Shown one piece after another: positions 1 to 12,599 of a DNA stretch of 64,000 nucleotides; positions within the stretch are counted from its first letter, which is position 1; the number at the start of each line of letters is the position of its first letter. Source of the stretch: Monosporascus cannonballus (lineage: Eukaryota; Ascomycota; Sordariomycetes; Xylariales). The notes under the pieces are model-generated. The model was not told where the DNA came from. It made no database searches and was given only the letters and a program-made list of their open reading frames with translations. Made by a program: the position numbers and the translations under genes. The stretch lies in NCBI GenBank assembly GCA_004154925.1, contig QJNS01000286.1:1-64000 (forward strand), read 5' to 3'.

Positions 1-273
1 GGGTTAAGTGCAAAAAAAAATGCGTGGGGGATGTTGGGCGGTGAAACAGTTCCAAGGGAATGATGTCAGATTGACAACACAGATAGAAGGTTAGTGTCCC
101 CCCCCACATCTTGAATTTACCCACATCCTGAATCGATTTTCTAACAAAATGACGCGATATTAAAAATTTTATAAATAAGTAATTAAATATAACAAAAGTG
201 TCACACCTTGTATAGGGATTATTTAAGGTTTGTTATGTCTAAAATAAAATTAAGCTTGAAATATTAGATATTA
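1..273. other. Left window edge, mixed-composition DNA grading into AT-rich block
   Basis: The first 150 bases are clearly less AT-rich than what follows. They include a C-run (about 100-107) and two near-identical 13-base words (CCCACATCTTGAAT-like at about 104 and 121). No coding frame is visible. After about 160 the sequence falls to nearly pure A/T with scattered CpG. This may be the edge of another normal-composition segment lying to the left of the window. Confidence 0.4.
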
Positions 274-1631
274 ACCTAGAACCCCATCTAATGAATTACT
301 CTAGCAATGAATACGGATTCTTACTATAACGCGCGATATAGAAAAGTTAATAATAAAATAACAAAAAAACTTAAAATAAAATAGTTTCTAGTTATATAAA
401 CTTACCTGGTTTTTTATTCGCATAAATTACTTATATTACGTAATTAAGCAATTTACGCGGACAGTTTAAACGAAATAAAATCAAAAATACGAAAATAGTT
501 TCAAAAATATATAAAATATAACAAATAAATAAAAAAACGTTTTAATGTGTTAAATAAAATCATAATCGAATAAACAATATATTAAAAATAATTTAAATTA
601 ATGCGATTTATATATTTAGATTTTTTATATAAAATATTTAATAATAAAAAATTTAATGTTTTAATTATACCTTTTTACTAATACTAATTAATATAATAAA
701 AATATATTTAAAACGAAATTTTATTTCTACATTTTATATTTTACAATAACTTAAAGTAACTGTTTCGTATTAATATAAAAAAATTTGTTGAAATATTTAT
801 AATAAATTAAAATATTTTATAAATTAATTTAATAGAATATGTATTAATTTAGTATTCTGTAATTATTGTTATTAATATTATCAACTGTTATAAATATTTT
901 TAAAATATTTTTACGTTTTATTTATTGAAAATTTTAAAAATGTTAAATATATAATGGATAATACAATAAATATATACTTTAATAAAACGGGGCTTAACAA
1001 ATTCATTCAGCCTTATCTCCCTAAATATAAATATATAATTAGCTAAATAGTTGATTTCTATATACTTAATATGTAAAAGTTTTAAACATTATAAATTTTA
1101 AAATAATAATAACATAATATTAATATGTTAAAACGCAACAAAAATTATTAACAATTTGATATATTTTTTAAAATGTCGTAAAATAAGTTTTCGATAAAAT
1201 TTATTATATTCAGTACATTTATGAGTTTTTTTTAAAAAAAATATAATGTTATAATATTTTAAATGTTTTAAATATTACGTATATATAATTTATGATATAT
1301 ATAATACGAAATTTCCTTTAATTTTTAAATTTAATATTAAAATAATGGAAATATATTAAGTAATATTTCAATTTATACGAAGGTAATATGTTACTACCTT
1401 TCATGAATATATATTAATTTTAACAACATATTTAATTTTAAATAATTAAAATTAAGTAATTTCTTAATATATACTTAGTTGCATACATGTAATATAATGT
1501 CTTTTATATGTGTATCGCCTTTATTTTATTATATACGTTTTTGTTGGTTTATTATTAAATTTTTTATATCGCGCGTTTTAATAGAAATCCGTATTTATTG
1601 CTAGAGTAATTCATTAGATAGAGTTCTAGGT
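274..1631. mobile_element. Degraded TIR DNA transposon (Tc1/mariner-like by TA duplication)
   Basis: Positions about 274-341 and 1,566-1,631 are inverted repeats of about 65 bp. The left end reads ACCTAGAACCCCATCTAATG, and the right end is its reverse complement apart from transition differences. Both ends are flanked by the dinucleotide TA (272-273 and 1,632-1,633), as expected for the Tc1/mariner superfamily. The 1,358-bp length fits a small mariner or a non-autonomous derivative. The interior is AT-rich with no readable transposase, and mismatches between the arms are mostly C/T or G/A, consistent with RIP. An imperfect palindrome of about 40 bp centred on TTACGTAA lies at about 419-459. 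Superfamily assignment rests only on TIRs plus TA. Confidence 0.7.
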
Positions 1632-2900
1632 TAAAATAGATGACTAGGATTTTCCTAGCGCGTAATATACGTATCTTTTTAATTTCACTAGTATGAAACT
1701 CTTATAACGTTAGCATTTAGTCAAAGCTTTGTATTTAGTTTGAAGAATTTCCAAACCGAGAAATTATATTTTTTAATACATTATTATCCAGTTGAGAATT
1801 CTTCTTAATAACTGGTAGCATTTTGCAAAGATAAAAAACTAAAGAATTATGCCGTTATTTAGCATTTTAATTTTACAATTTTATTAAGTTTTGTTTATTT
1901 GTATTATTATATATTTAATTCGAAATAAATTCTAAAATTTTTATTCGTAATTAATAAATCATTTATTACTATTCGAAATTCGGCTACGCATTAACCGTTT
2001 AATAATTTAATATTTTTAAATTAATTTTTCGATGGTTTTGTGTTACGATTTGGAATATCGAACAGGCTTTAATATATATACAGCTGTAAGTACTAGGATG
2101 ATTGCTACAATTGCGATCATTTTATCGATCTTTTGCCCTAGTAGCGTAACAATATAGTGTAGCCGTAATTTTTTAATTTTTTAAAATAAAGTTTTTTAAA
2201 AAAAATCCTAGTAAATCCGTTGTTATATATAATATCAAATTCTTTAATGTTAATTTTTTGTATTTTAAATTTTTAAATGAGCTAACTAGTATTTTTAAAT
2301 AATATCTACAAATATAATAAATATTATAAGAATTGGTGTGTTTTTTTACGAAATTAAAAGGTTTCGTAAATTTAAAGACTAAGTCATAATATTGTTTAAA
2401 AGATTTAACTTTCTTAAAAACTCTATTAAAAAATATAAGTTTAGTAATAATTCTTAATTAAAAAGTTAACTTAGAAAATTTCAATATTAAGAAATATCCA
2501 ATTTATAGATTATTTCGTTAAAATAACTATTAATATATTGTTCATTAAAATGTGTCTTTTTTGAATATATTTATATTGTTATTTCTTAATAAATAAAACA
2601 TTTTAAAATTTTATAAAATAACTAATTTTAATAAAACGATACGAATATCTTTTTTAATTATTTTATTTCTTTGCGAATTAACTGCTTTTCCAAATTAGAG
2701 CTTATTTATTTATTTTCGATAACTTTTTATTTATTTATTATAAAAATATTTAAATCTTTCTAACGTTTCGAAAAAAATAAGATTGAAATAACACAATAAC
2801 AATATATTTATAAATAAAAATTTATAAATACTAGTTATCTTTAACTCTATTTTAATGTTTTGTATAAAGCTAATAATAATATTATTAATACGGATATATA
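1632..2900. other. AT-rich RIP-type sequence, no gene seen
   Basis: No reading frame or RNA gene can be supported. There is a small hairpin of the form CTAGGA-TTT-TCCTAG near 1,643-1,660. A short segment at about 2,085-2,165 keeps more G/C than its surroundings. Otherwise the stretch is A/T homopolymer-like sequence of the same character as the neighbouring degraded elements. Confidence 0.5.
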
Positions 2901-2904
2901 GCGT

Positions 2905-3225
2905 GCTTACGAAGGCCCAGTAGTCGGCTTTAAAAACTTTATAAAACTAAGGTATAATCTATCCTAACCGTGAAGATCATAGATTAGTTATTGTGTTCGA
3001 AAATATTAGATATAGTATTTATCGTACAAATTATATCGTCTAATGATTTTCTGCATATTTGACTTAGCTTAGATAATATAGCTGAAACTCAAATTGTTAC
3101 GCTTTTTCTTTCTTAAAAGATAGCTCTTTTTCGCTTTTTCTTTTATTGAGACATAACGTCTCATAACGTTCTGGAACATCTCTAAGCAGAAAACTAGGAC
3201 TATATGTAGATAAATAAACTTAGAT
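2905..3225 (+). repeat. Dispersed repeat family R1, copy 1 (possible LTR fragment)
   Basis: This segment shares a long core with segments at 18,538-18,720 (inverted), 56,403-56,490, 58,385-58,440 and 58,728-58,925. Shared words include AGTCGGCTTTAAA, TCGAAAATATTAGATATAG and TTATATCGT followed by TTTCTG. From 2,994 the sequence begins TGTTCGAAAATATTAG and runs to AATAAACTTAGATTTC near 3,220. That resembles the style of a retroelement LTR, but neither a partner nor a target duplication was found. Homology to copy 2 extends upstream of 2,994, so the true boundary is unresolved. Confidence 0.5.
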
Positions 3226-6200
3226 TTCTAAATTTTCTTAAAAAAGTTTACAAATAAATTAAAATTTGTTTTAATAATTGGTAATATCTTTATGATATTA
3301 AAATTTTCTTATTGTTAAAGTATTAAATTTTTCGCTTAAAATAACTTATTAATAATTTCGAAACCTTTTAAAACAATTATTCTTTAGTTATTTCACTAAT
3401 TTTCAAAACTTATTTTTTTTCCTATCTAGTTTCTAAATACTAAGTTAATAAATTGTTTTTTTGATACCTTATTATTATAACCCTAACTTTTGTTTTTAAT
3501 ATTTAATCTTATAATTAAAAAGTGTACGTTTTTTTTCGTATTTACTTGATTTTTCATAATTTATATTAGAGTTGTTATTAGTTTTAATTCGGCGTATTCT
3601 TTATTAATAGTTGATATTTTTGGATTAAATAAAAATAAATCAAAAGTAATACGAAATATAGAATTGTTTTTAAAATAATATGTTCATTTGATATATGGGT
3701 TCGAAATTACGAGAAAATGATTTAATTCGCATGTATATATTTATTACTTTATTAAACTCTGAAATTAAAGATTAATACTTTTAAAAATACTTTAATCGCT
3801 CGAAACTAAATACCGTTAAATTTAAAAGTTACTTAAATATTTATGTAATGAATTGCGTTAAGGCGAAATAAACGACTCGTAAAATAAACCTATATGTTTA
3901 TATAGATATGGAAATAGCATTATTCTCGTTTTTAGGCGAAATAAACACTTATATATACTGGAAAATAAATTTTATCTTAATTTATTTTAAACTAAATCTT
4001 TTTTTCACCTCGATCTAAAACCGGCATATTTTCTTATATGTTTATTGTTAACGGGTTCGGTAATTGCCAATAAAGAAACGGCCGTTAATTTGAAAATATT
4101 AAAAAATGAGGATATAATTATATGTCGTTTTTACTTATATAAAAACCGGCGGAATTCCGTTTTAAAATAGCCGATAATAATTTTTCTAGTTTAAATACAA
4201 TTTGTATTATCAAATTAAAAGTAATTATTAAAATATTCTAAATTATAAAGGTATTTATAGAGAGCCAAATATATAACATATATAAATATATATATGTGAA
4301 CAATTTAATATAACAGATTTTTACCTCGATTTGTTTAAATTTTTATAACGAAAACAAATCTATAGTTATTAACTAAGATATATATTTACAAAACATATAT
4401 TTTCGTCGCCTGAACCAGTAATACCGCAAATATAAAACGAATAAAGGCGAATTTAAAAAAAGAATTTTATGTAGTTAGTACGTAAAAAGATATAAATAAA
4501 ATATTTTATAAAAGAATTTAAAGTATAGCTTAAATAAAATTATTATCAGTTTTAAACTTAACGTTTTAAATATAATAAAGATTTTAAATGTATCAAACTT
4601 TAATAAATAAATAAATTTTATATTTACACTGTATAATTTATATGTAAAATATATTAAATGATTTTTAAAAATTTAAATTATTAAGCTTAGATTTAATATT
4701 ACGATGAATAATTTTATTTTTTTATTTTAAGAAAAACTTAATATTTATAAAAATACTGTTTGTATTTTGATAAAGTTTTTAAATTTTCGGTAAATTTATA
4801 GTTAGTCTTTATGTTATGAATAATTAATCATAATTTAAAATAATCGATATTTTTCTTATTGAAGGTTTTAAATTCTTAATTTATGTTGCATATATATTTA
4901 AACCGAAAATGAAAACTGTTTTTGAAGATATAAATTTAGCGCACTTTGCAAACGTAATTATAACTGATTTTATTAAGGTTTTTGTTGTTACACGAGCCAT
5001 TGTAATTATGAATATATATTATTAATTCAACGGATAAGAGATTATTAATTAAAATATCTAAATATATAATTATAAATATAAATCTGTTTTTAAAAAACTT
5101 AATCGGGAGGTTATAAAGAGTGTAATTATAATTATCGCAGAAGTTAGTATTTTCGACAAAAAATACAGAGAAAAATAAGTTTAAACGTATAAAAACGCAA
5201 ACGCTTTTATTAAATTTAATAATAAAAAACATTGTACAACGAAATAGGAAGTATATTAATTAAATAAAAAATAAAGTTAATTAATTATATTTTAATAGGC
5301 GAATTAATAAAAGGCGGAAATTTTTTCATTGGATTAAAACGTTAATACCGGCGGTAATATAATTAATTTTTATGGCGATATTTCTGTTCAGTTATTCAGG
5401 TAAAGAAATTATATATAATAGTATTAAAATACTTATATATTATTATAGTTAGGTATTTTGAAAATATTTTTTATTTATAATATTATATAAAAATGCCGAA
5501 AATACGGTCTTAAAGTTATGAAGGTATTTAACGGCGCCTGTAAAATATAAAGAGTAAAGAATACTGACAAAATTTTTATAACAGACGAAATTTAAAATAT
5601 AATATTTAATAAGCGGTTTTTTCGCGAAAATAAATTCGACAAAACTTTTAAATATATTTATTGTCGCTTTTAAATAATGTTTAACAACAATTTAAAATTA
5701 GCCGACGTTTATTTCGATATAAATTATATTAATATTTTCGTAAATAAATCTTAGCTATACAAGTTTATTTCTAATAAAACATATTTAATAAATAAAATAT
5801 TACTATTAAAAGATTTAAAAAGTTAATTAAATTTACAGAAAAAATATTATTTGTTTTAAAAATCTCAAATATTTTTTACCGCTTATTTAAGAGAATTATA
5901 GTTGAATTTGAAATATAATTAATTCAAGATTTTAAATCCACTATTTCTTTAAATATCGAGATTTTTTATGAAATCCCGCGTTATCGTAAGTTATCTGAAT
6001 AAAATAATAATAATCATATATTGTATAAATTTTAAAACTTTGTAAAAATAATTTATAAGTCGAAACTTGTTAAGAAATAAATTTTAATTATCTTAAATAA
6101 AATTATTCTACTTTATTTGATAATTACGAGATTTATTTTTATCCTGAAGTTTTAACTTATATAAAAAGAATTTTTATAAAACTTACGCTTTTATTATAGA

Positions 6201-9200
6201 ATATAATAACGTATTTAACATTATTACGTTAACCGATATATCGAATATCATTTCCTTGTTAAATTATACGTTTAAGTTTATATAGTTTCGAAAAATTAAG
6301 ATTTAACAAAATTGAAGTAACGATATTAAAAGTTACTTTTTATTAATATAGAAAAAGGCGTTTTTAGTTTAAATAGCTGCTATATTAAATAAGGTAATAG
6401 TGTGTATTAAACGAATACGGAAACCGAAAAGTTTTATTTTTTATAAAAGTTTAAAATAATTAAAAACATAATATACGTCATGAATTTATCGAATAAAACG
6501 TTTTATACGAAATTCAAATATATTTTAAGAAAATTTAAGGAAATAATTTTATAATTCGAAATAATTGTTTAAATAATATGCCAAAAATAATCAGTGTAAA
6601 TAAAGTAGATATATAAAATATTAAACCGATTTTAGCGTAACCTTTTCAAAAAATTTTAAAAACGAAGAAAATTTGATAAATAAAAACCACTATACTAATG
6701 TTAAAAAAAGAAAAAATTAAGAAAACTAAATTAAGTCAGCGTTTTTTTATATATTAATAATCGAAAACCAGAAGATTCTAGATAAAAGATTTAAATATAT
6801 ATATTATATCGTCAAAAATAAATTATATAATAACGGTTATATTTTTTAATTTTATCGGTTTTATAGTATCGCGAATAGGAAATCAAATTTATAAAAAAAT
6901 TATTTTAAATTTTCGAACGTTAAAAAAGACTATAGATTTGAATGTATATTTTTTGCCTAAGTAAGATTTTATATTTAAATATTTTTTAAAAAATATATTA
7001 TGATTATAAATTATTTAAATTTTTTAGGTTAATTTTTAAACTTTTTTGAAAATATAAAAATAAGATAATTATCATTTTAGTTAAGAATTGTATGGTAATT
7101 AATATAGTTTTTATATAACTTCGAAGTAATCTTATTTATATTTAACGTTTTATAAACGGTATTTTTCCAAAAGCAAACCCTTTTTCTATTATTTGTATAA
7201 ACGATATAATTATTTATAACATAGTAATAAAGATTAAGTTAAATATATTAATGTAATTTTGGAAATATGTTTTTAAAAAAAACTTTAATACTCGCATTTT
7301 CGAAAACGGTTTTAAGTTATCTAAATATTAAGTTTTTCGAATTTAAAATATATTATTTAAAAATTTTATAACTAAAGATAATATTTAAATATTATAAACT
7401 TTTTTCAAATTTGCGCACTTTAGAAATATATATTAAAATAACCGGATTTTTCGATTACTTTATCCTTTAGTGTTAATAAAAATTTTAACCCTTTTTTTTA
7501 GAAAAAAAAGCGGTATTAGAAAAAGGACGTAAGAATATTATTTTCTTTCTGCAACTCGGTTAATACGAAAAAAAAAGATGAATTTAGAAAAAGATTTAAT
7601 CGAAATTAATTTTTTTCAGTTATCTTACAAAAGTAATTAACGACAATATGTTATTTTGTATATTTGAAAATTCGCAATAATATTTTTTATTATTTAAAAT
7701 AAAACGAATAAGGAATATGTATAGATTAAGTTAAATTAATTATATTGTTTTAAAACATTAACTGAGGTTAAAATAAGATATAGCGTTATAAATTTTGAGA
7801 TTACGTATTTCTTATAAAATATAAATATTTTCTGAGTTTAAATTTAATTATGTATCCGGCCGCTAATTAGTTTAGTAAATCATAACATTACGAAAAGCAT
7901 CGTTAATTAAATACGTTTACGGTTAATAAATTTGAACAAGACAAATACGAGATATATGATAAGGTTAATTTATTTTTCTTAATTTTATTTCAACATTCGT
8001 TATATTTTGGATAAAAAGAATTCCATAATCGACGTTCTTTTAAATATACTTAGAGCGTTGAATTATAAGAATGTAAAGGAAATTTAATTTTTTCGAAAAT
8101 TCACGTTTCATAATTTAAGGAAAAACTTTATTGATATATATAGAACGAAAATCAATATAGGCGAAAATCTTAAAACCTATTTTCTTTAAAAATTATATTA
8201 ATAACAAAAAATAATTAGAAATATTGCGAAACTTAAAAAAAGGTTCAAAACGATTTATTCGTTAAGTATTATCAATATATTTTCGCAAATAACATATTTT
8301 ATAGTATTAATATAATAAAAAATGAAACTTGTATATGTTTTTTTACATCTACGAAATTTACAATTTAGCTTATAATAAAATGTACTATTTTAATTTATAA
8401 CAAATAATGTATAATTAAAAATTATTTATAATAGTAAGATTTTTTAAAAATTTCATTAAATCTTTCAAGTATTTAATTATTGTATAAATAATATACTTCT
8501 AATATTATAACTAATAAAATGAATATTTATAAATAAATTTTTAATTTCGTTTTATATCTTAATATCTGACCTTATAATTGTTTTCTTAATTATTTCTTTA
8601 AAAAAACCGCTTGAAATATATTTAATTTCGATAAAATTATATCGCTATTAACAGTAATGTAGAAAGTTTTCCGCAAACCCTTTTTTAATATTTAATTTTT
8701 TTAAAATATAAGGCTAAAAATCAGGTAAATATCTTCTCAAAATAATTTTTCTTATTAATTCGGATATATTGTTTGACAGTATTTCTAATAAAAATCCGAA
8801 ATTTATATTTCATATCTGATAAATAGTTTTCGTAAAATTTAGTGCATAGTTATCCAACTTTATAAATTAATATTTTTAAATAAATAAAAACATTCGAGAA
8901 ATAAAATGTGAAAATAATTTTAAGATATTTTAATATCGTTTATAACGTTTTACAAATAAATATTTAAATGATTTTTAATATTATTTTAATTAAGTTATCT
9001 TAACGGTAACTGGTTAAAATCTATATAATTTAATTTTCCAATTTAAATTTTAATCGGTATCAATCGTATTTCAAGTATTCAAGGTATTGTAGTAGTTTGA
9101 AACGAAAAGAATTTTTTATTAATGCAAAATAAAAGGGGTAATTGATTTTGTTACTACGGAGTCGAATATTAAATACGATTTTAAATATAATCCGTTTTAA

Positions 9201-11183
9201 TTCGCAGTAAGTAATGATATTTTTTTCGTTTTTATAAAGGGTATTGTTTTTTCGAAAAACTTTTCTGTAAGTAGTTATTTTGAAAAGCCTGTTTTTTTAA
9301 GGTTATTAAAAAAAGCAAGTAATTTTGTATATAAATTTAACTTTTCGCGTTCATATTAAATTTCGGATTAATTTTATTAATGTATTTGTTTCCCGTTCGG
9401 AAAAATGAACATTTTAGATTGAAAGACAATTGCAATTCAGATAAATATTTATCAACAACAACAATAATAAAAAAATTTAAAAAATAAAAAAGCTTTTATT
9501 ATATCAGATTTTCCGCGTAAAAATCGATTGGTTTTGGAATATCTTGTACGATAAAAGGGATATAACGTAAAAGCTAAATTTTTTTTTAAAAAGGTATATA
9601 ATAAAAAACGTAATTAATTTCGTTAAAAAATACGGTTATATATATAAACATTTTAAAAGGAATTAACTTTAAAAGGTTTAGAATAATAAAGAATATATAT
9701 AATAATAATTTTAAAAATTAAAGGTATAAAAATGGTATCCTTAAAATAAAAAAGGAAAATTAAGTCTTTCGTAAATTATTAAACGCATTTTTTAAAAAAA
9801 AATCTAAAAACTTTCAACATGCTTATTTTTAAGATAATAAATTTTAAATATTAATTTAATGTACTTTTTCTTTAAGAAAATCCGTTTTATTATTATAATA
9901 ATTTTCGTTTTTTATTAAATATTTATTGGTTGATCTTTAGTATTTTTATTTTTTTGATATTTAATATATTTATAGCGTTTTTATTCCACTTTTATATTGT
10001 TTCGATAATCGATTTTAATATTAATTTTGTCGACTTATTTTTTTTATTAATTCTGGAACATATTCCTTAATAATAATAAATATTAAATCGTACTTCGAAA
10101 AACTATTTTAATTACGAAAATTAATTCGTGATTTTTCTTTTAAAAATACTTAAGCCTTAATAAATAATATATTTCATATTATAACGTTAAACACATTTTT
10201 AAACATTGGATGAAAATAAATTAATAAACAAAGTATTTACGTTTAATATTATTAAATAAAACCGTAATTAAGGTTAAAATTAGATTATAGGCAAAAATAA
10301 TTTTAATTTTATTTCGATTGCTAAGACCCTTTTAGATTTCTAGTAAACGATTTTTACGATTTATCCGCCAAAATTGTAATATAATTTTTAATTATATTAG
10401 AATACTTTTAAAATATTTAATTATTTATATAAGTTTCGAATACGGTTTTATACTAAATAATATATTCCAATTTATACGTAAATTTTAAGAACAATATATA
10501 AACAATTATAGAGAACTTCGGCGTAGTATTATATTTATAACATATAAAAATTTAATACAATTTAAATAACGTTAATTAAAACGGTTAATGTATTATTTAT
10601 TTACTATATTCGTCAGGTTTATTAATTTGTATTATGTTAAACAGTATATAGAAAATTTAATTAGTTTAATTCGAATTAATTATATTTTATAATAACTATG
10701 CCGTAAGTATTTTCAATTATTAAATTATACGAATCTTATATTATATAGTATAGTATTTAATATATTGTAATTGTTACAATATAATCTTTTGATATTCTTA
10801 ATTATTAATTTATAATTCTGAATTAATATATAGTAAGTTTCATTTTCGGAGTTTTATTTTCGAATTTATTATATTAACTCTTAAAATAGTATATTTCGCG
10901 GTTAACGCACTTTAGTTCAAATTAAACAATTAAAGCAAAAATTTGTTTAAAAACGTAACTATATACCGTAAATAATTGTTTTTTAATATGAATTTTTATT
11001 TTATTAATACATATACAACTATTCCATTACTTATTTCTTTTAAATATTTATTAGTAATTTATTAAAGCTGGATATTAGCTTCTATTTTTGAAACGCATTA
11101 ATTTATATTAATACTCTTTAATAAATAAATATTCTAATAAAATATTTTTAAATAATAATTAACTTAAGATTTTAATCAATATT
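3226..11183. other. Long AT-rich degraded block without recognisable gene
   Basis: About 8 kb of A/T-dominated sequence with isolated CpG-containing words, typical of heavily RIP-mutated transposon DNA. Frames on both strands are closed by dense TAA/TAG. Readings around 5,460-5,740 and 6,870-7,480 on the plus strand looked faintly like transposon protein, but none carries a diagnostic motif I could name. The only longer frame, 4,936-5,232 on the minus strand, is built of A/T-rich codons (Ile, Asn, Phe, Tyr) and I judge it accidental. Confidence 0.5.
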
Positions 11184-11188
11184 TTTCG
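11184..11188. repeat. 5-bp target-site duplication of Gypsy element A, left
   Basis: TTTCG immediately precedes the left LTR. The right flank at 17,991-17,995 is TTCCG. The single C-to-T difference is what RIP of one copy would give. Confidence 0.6.
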
Positions 11189-11578
11189 TATAACGACTTA
11201 AGGTTTAACTAATTGTTGAACTTTACTTATAAGGGTTAATATTAATGAAAATATGATAAGACTCTTAGTAATAATATAACTTAGTTATATTTTATAATAT
11301 TAAAAGTATTTTAGATAACAAAGTATAATTATAGACTAATATCATCTAAATTATAGAATTAACGAATATATATATCTTGGTTTTGATTTAAGGCGTTTAC
11401 ACGGCTAAACTCTTTAAATTTTTTATGTCTTTTAATTTTTTTATACCGTTTAAAGGGTTTAAAGCGCTAAGACTTCTGAAAGTCTGAAATTTATTACGTA
11501 ATCGGTTTTCGTATCGAGTTTTTTTGCTTTTCTTAACCCGACCGTTTTTCGGTTTACTAAATTTGTGAGTTTATAATA
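11189..11578 (-). repeat. Left (3') LTR of Gypsy element A
   Basis: About 390 bp, beginning TATAACGACTTAAGG (a RIP version of TG-starting LTR sequence) and ending TTTATAATA. It aligns along its length with 17,602-17,990. It is visibly more A/T-converted than its partner; for example, the partner's segment 17,800-17,980 keeps many C and G bases that are T or A here. Confidence 0.8.
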
Positions 11579-11879
11579 CGATTTTATTTTCCTAGAATTT
11601 TCGTTTCGAAGATTTTATTCGTAAGTTTTTCTTTTTTTTATACTTTATCATATTTGGTCGCACTGAAAAAAATATATTCGTATAACTCTATTAAAGTTTT
11701 TTTATTAAAACGAATTATTTATTTTGGCTTTTTCTTATTTTTTAGTTTTTGTTATAAAAATGAAAAAATAAAGTGTACAATTTTTCGCGATTTTAAAAAA
11801 TACGCGTGGTATATTTGTTACGGCGGTTCTTATAACGTTTTCGGATTATTCTAAATTAAGTATAAAAATATCTTCATAA

Positions 11880-12347
11880 AATGTTCGTTTAAAACGTAAG
11901 AAAAAGTAAGCCCGATATCACAGTTCTAAGTAGCACTTAGTAGATATATAGATTAGAACAAGGCGATTAGTGCTCGAGCTAACAACGTTCCACTTTTGTA
12001 GTGGTGTAATGGCTACGCTTTTGTTCTTGTGCCGGAACACTAGAAAAACGTTACGTATTGTTATTAATAAATTAGAACGTTTTTAAAAACAACGGCGAAT
12101 TTCTCGTCGTCGAAATATAAAACTGCTTTATTGTAATATTAAAGATATTAAGGCGATAAAGGAATTTAAACGTTTTGAACAAAAGCTAAAGCAGTTAACG
12201 ATCGAAATAGCCGTATTAATACCGGTTATATTCCTTTTCGATTAAGCTAATTTTAATATTATTAATTTGTTAACTATTAACTTAAACGTTCTAGAAAATG
12301 CTTTCGGTATTATTAATAAAACCCTTTTAATAAGCGTTAAGTATTAA
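11880..12347 (+). pseudogene. Antisense accessory ORF remnant in Gypsy element A
   Basis: A plus-strand reading, opposite to gag-pol, between the 3' LTR and integrase. The frame ending at TAA 12,345-12,347 reads charged, probably coiled-coil protein with words such as EFKRFEQKLKQL. This is followed by LFD-stop-ANF, in which the stop is a RIP-mutated Trp codon, and it ends LISVKY. The same architecture and end (LIGVRR in B) occur in elements B and C. The start is not resolved. I recognise the type from uncharacterised transposon-linked proteins of Sordariomycetes, but no function is known to me. Confidence 0.6.
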
Positions 12348-12599
12348 TAAGATTTTTTGCAAATTTTCAGATATTTTCGAAATTTAGAAACTTTTTTCAT
12401 TTAATAATGTACTAAGTAAATTCTTTTTTTTCGTATATTAGATTTTTTTTTCATTTTATATACGGTTTCGTTTTTTATTTTTATGTTTTTCCATTTCGCA
12501 TAAATAGTTATAATATCTTGTATTACCTTAAGTAAGAAAATATAAAAAACGGTTGAAAATTTAATTTTAAATAATCGTTTTAACTAATAATTATGTTCT

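Noticed and set aside
4936..5232. 98-codon minus-strand frame in the AT block
   Set aside because: Composition is only what A/T-rich DNA gives by chance (Ile/Asn/Phe/Tyr); surrounded by RIP-type sequence.
6870..7480. Possible reverse transcriptase remnant (LINE or Copia) on the plus strand
   Set aside because: Faint resemblance only; no FADD/YVDD-type motif could be pinned down.
11654..11854. 66-codon plus-strand frame near the left LTR of element A
   Set aside because: Lies between LTR and accessory ORF without matching content in B or C; likely accidental in AT-rich DNA.
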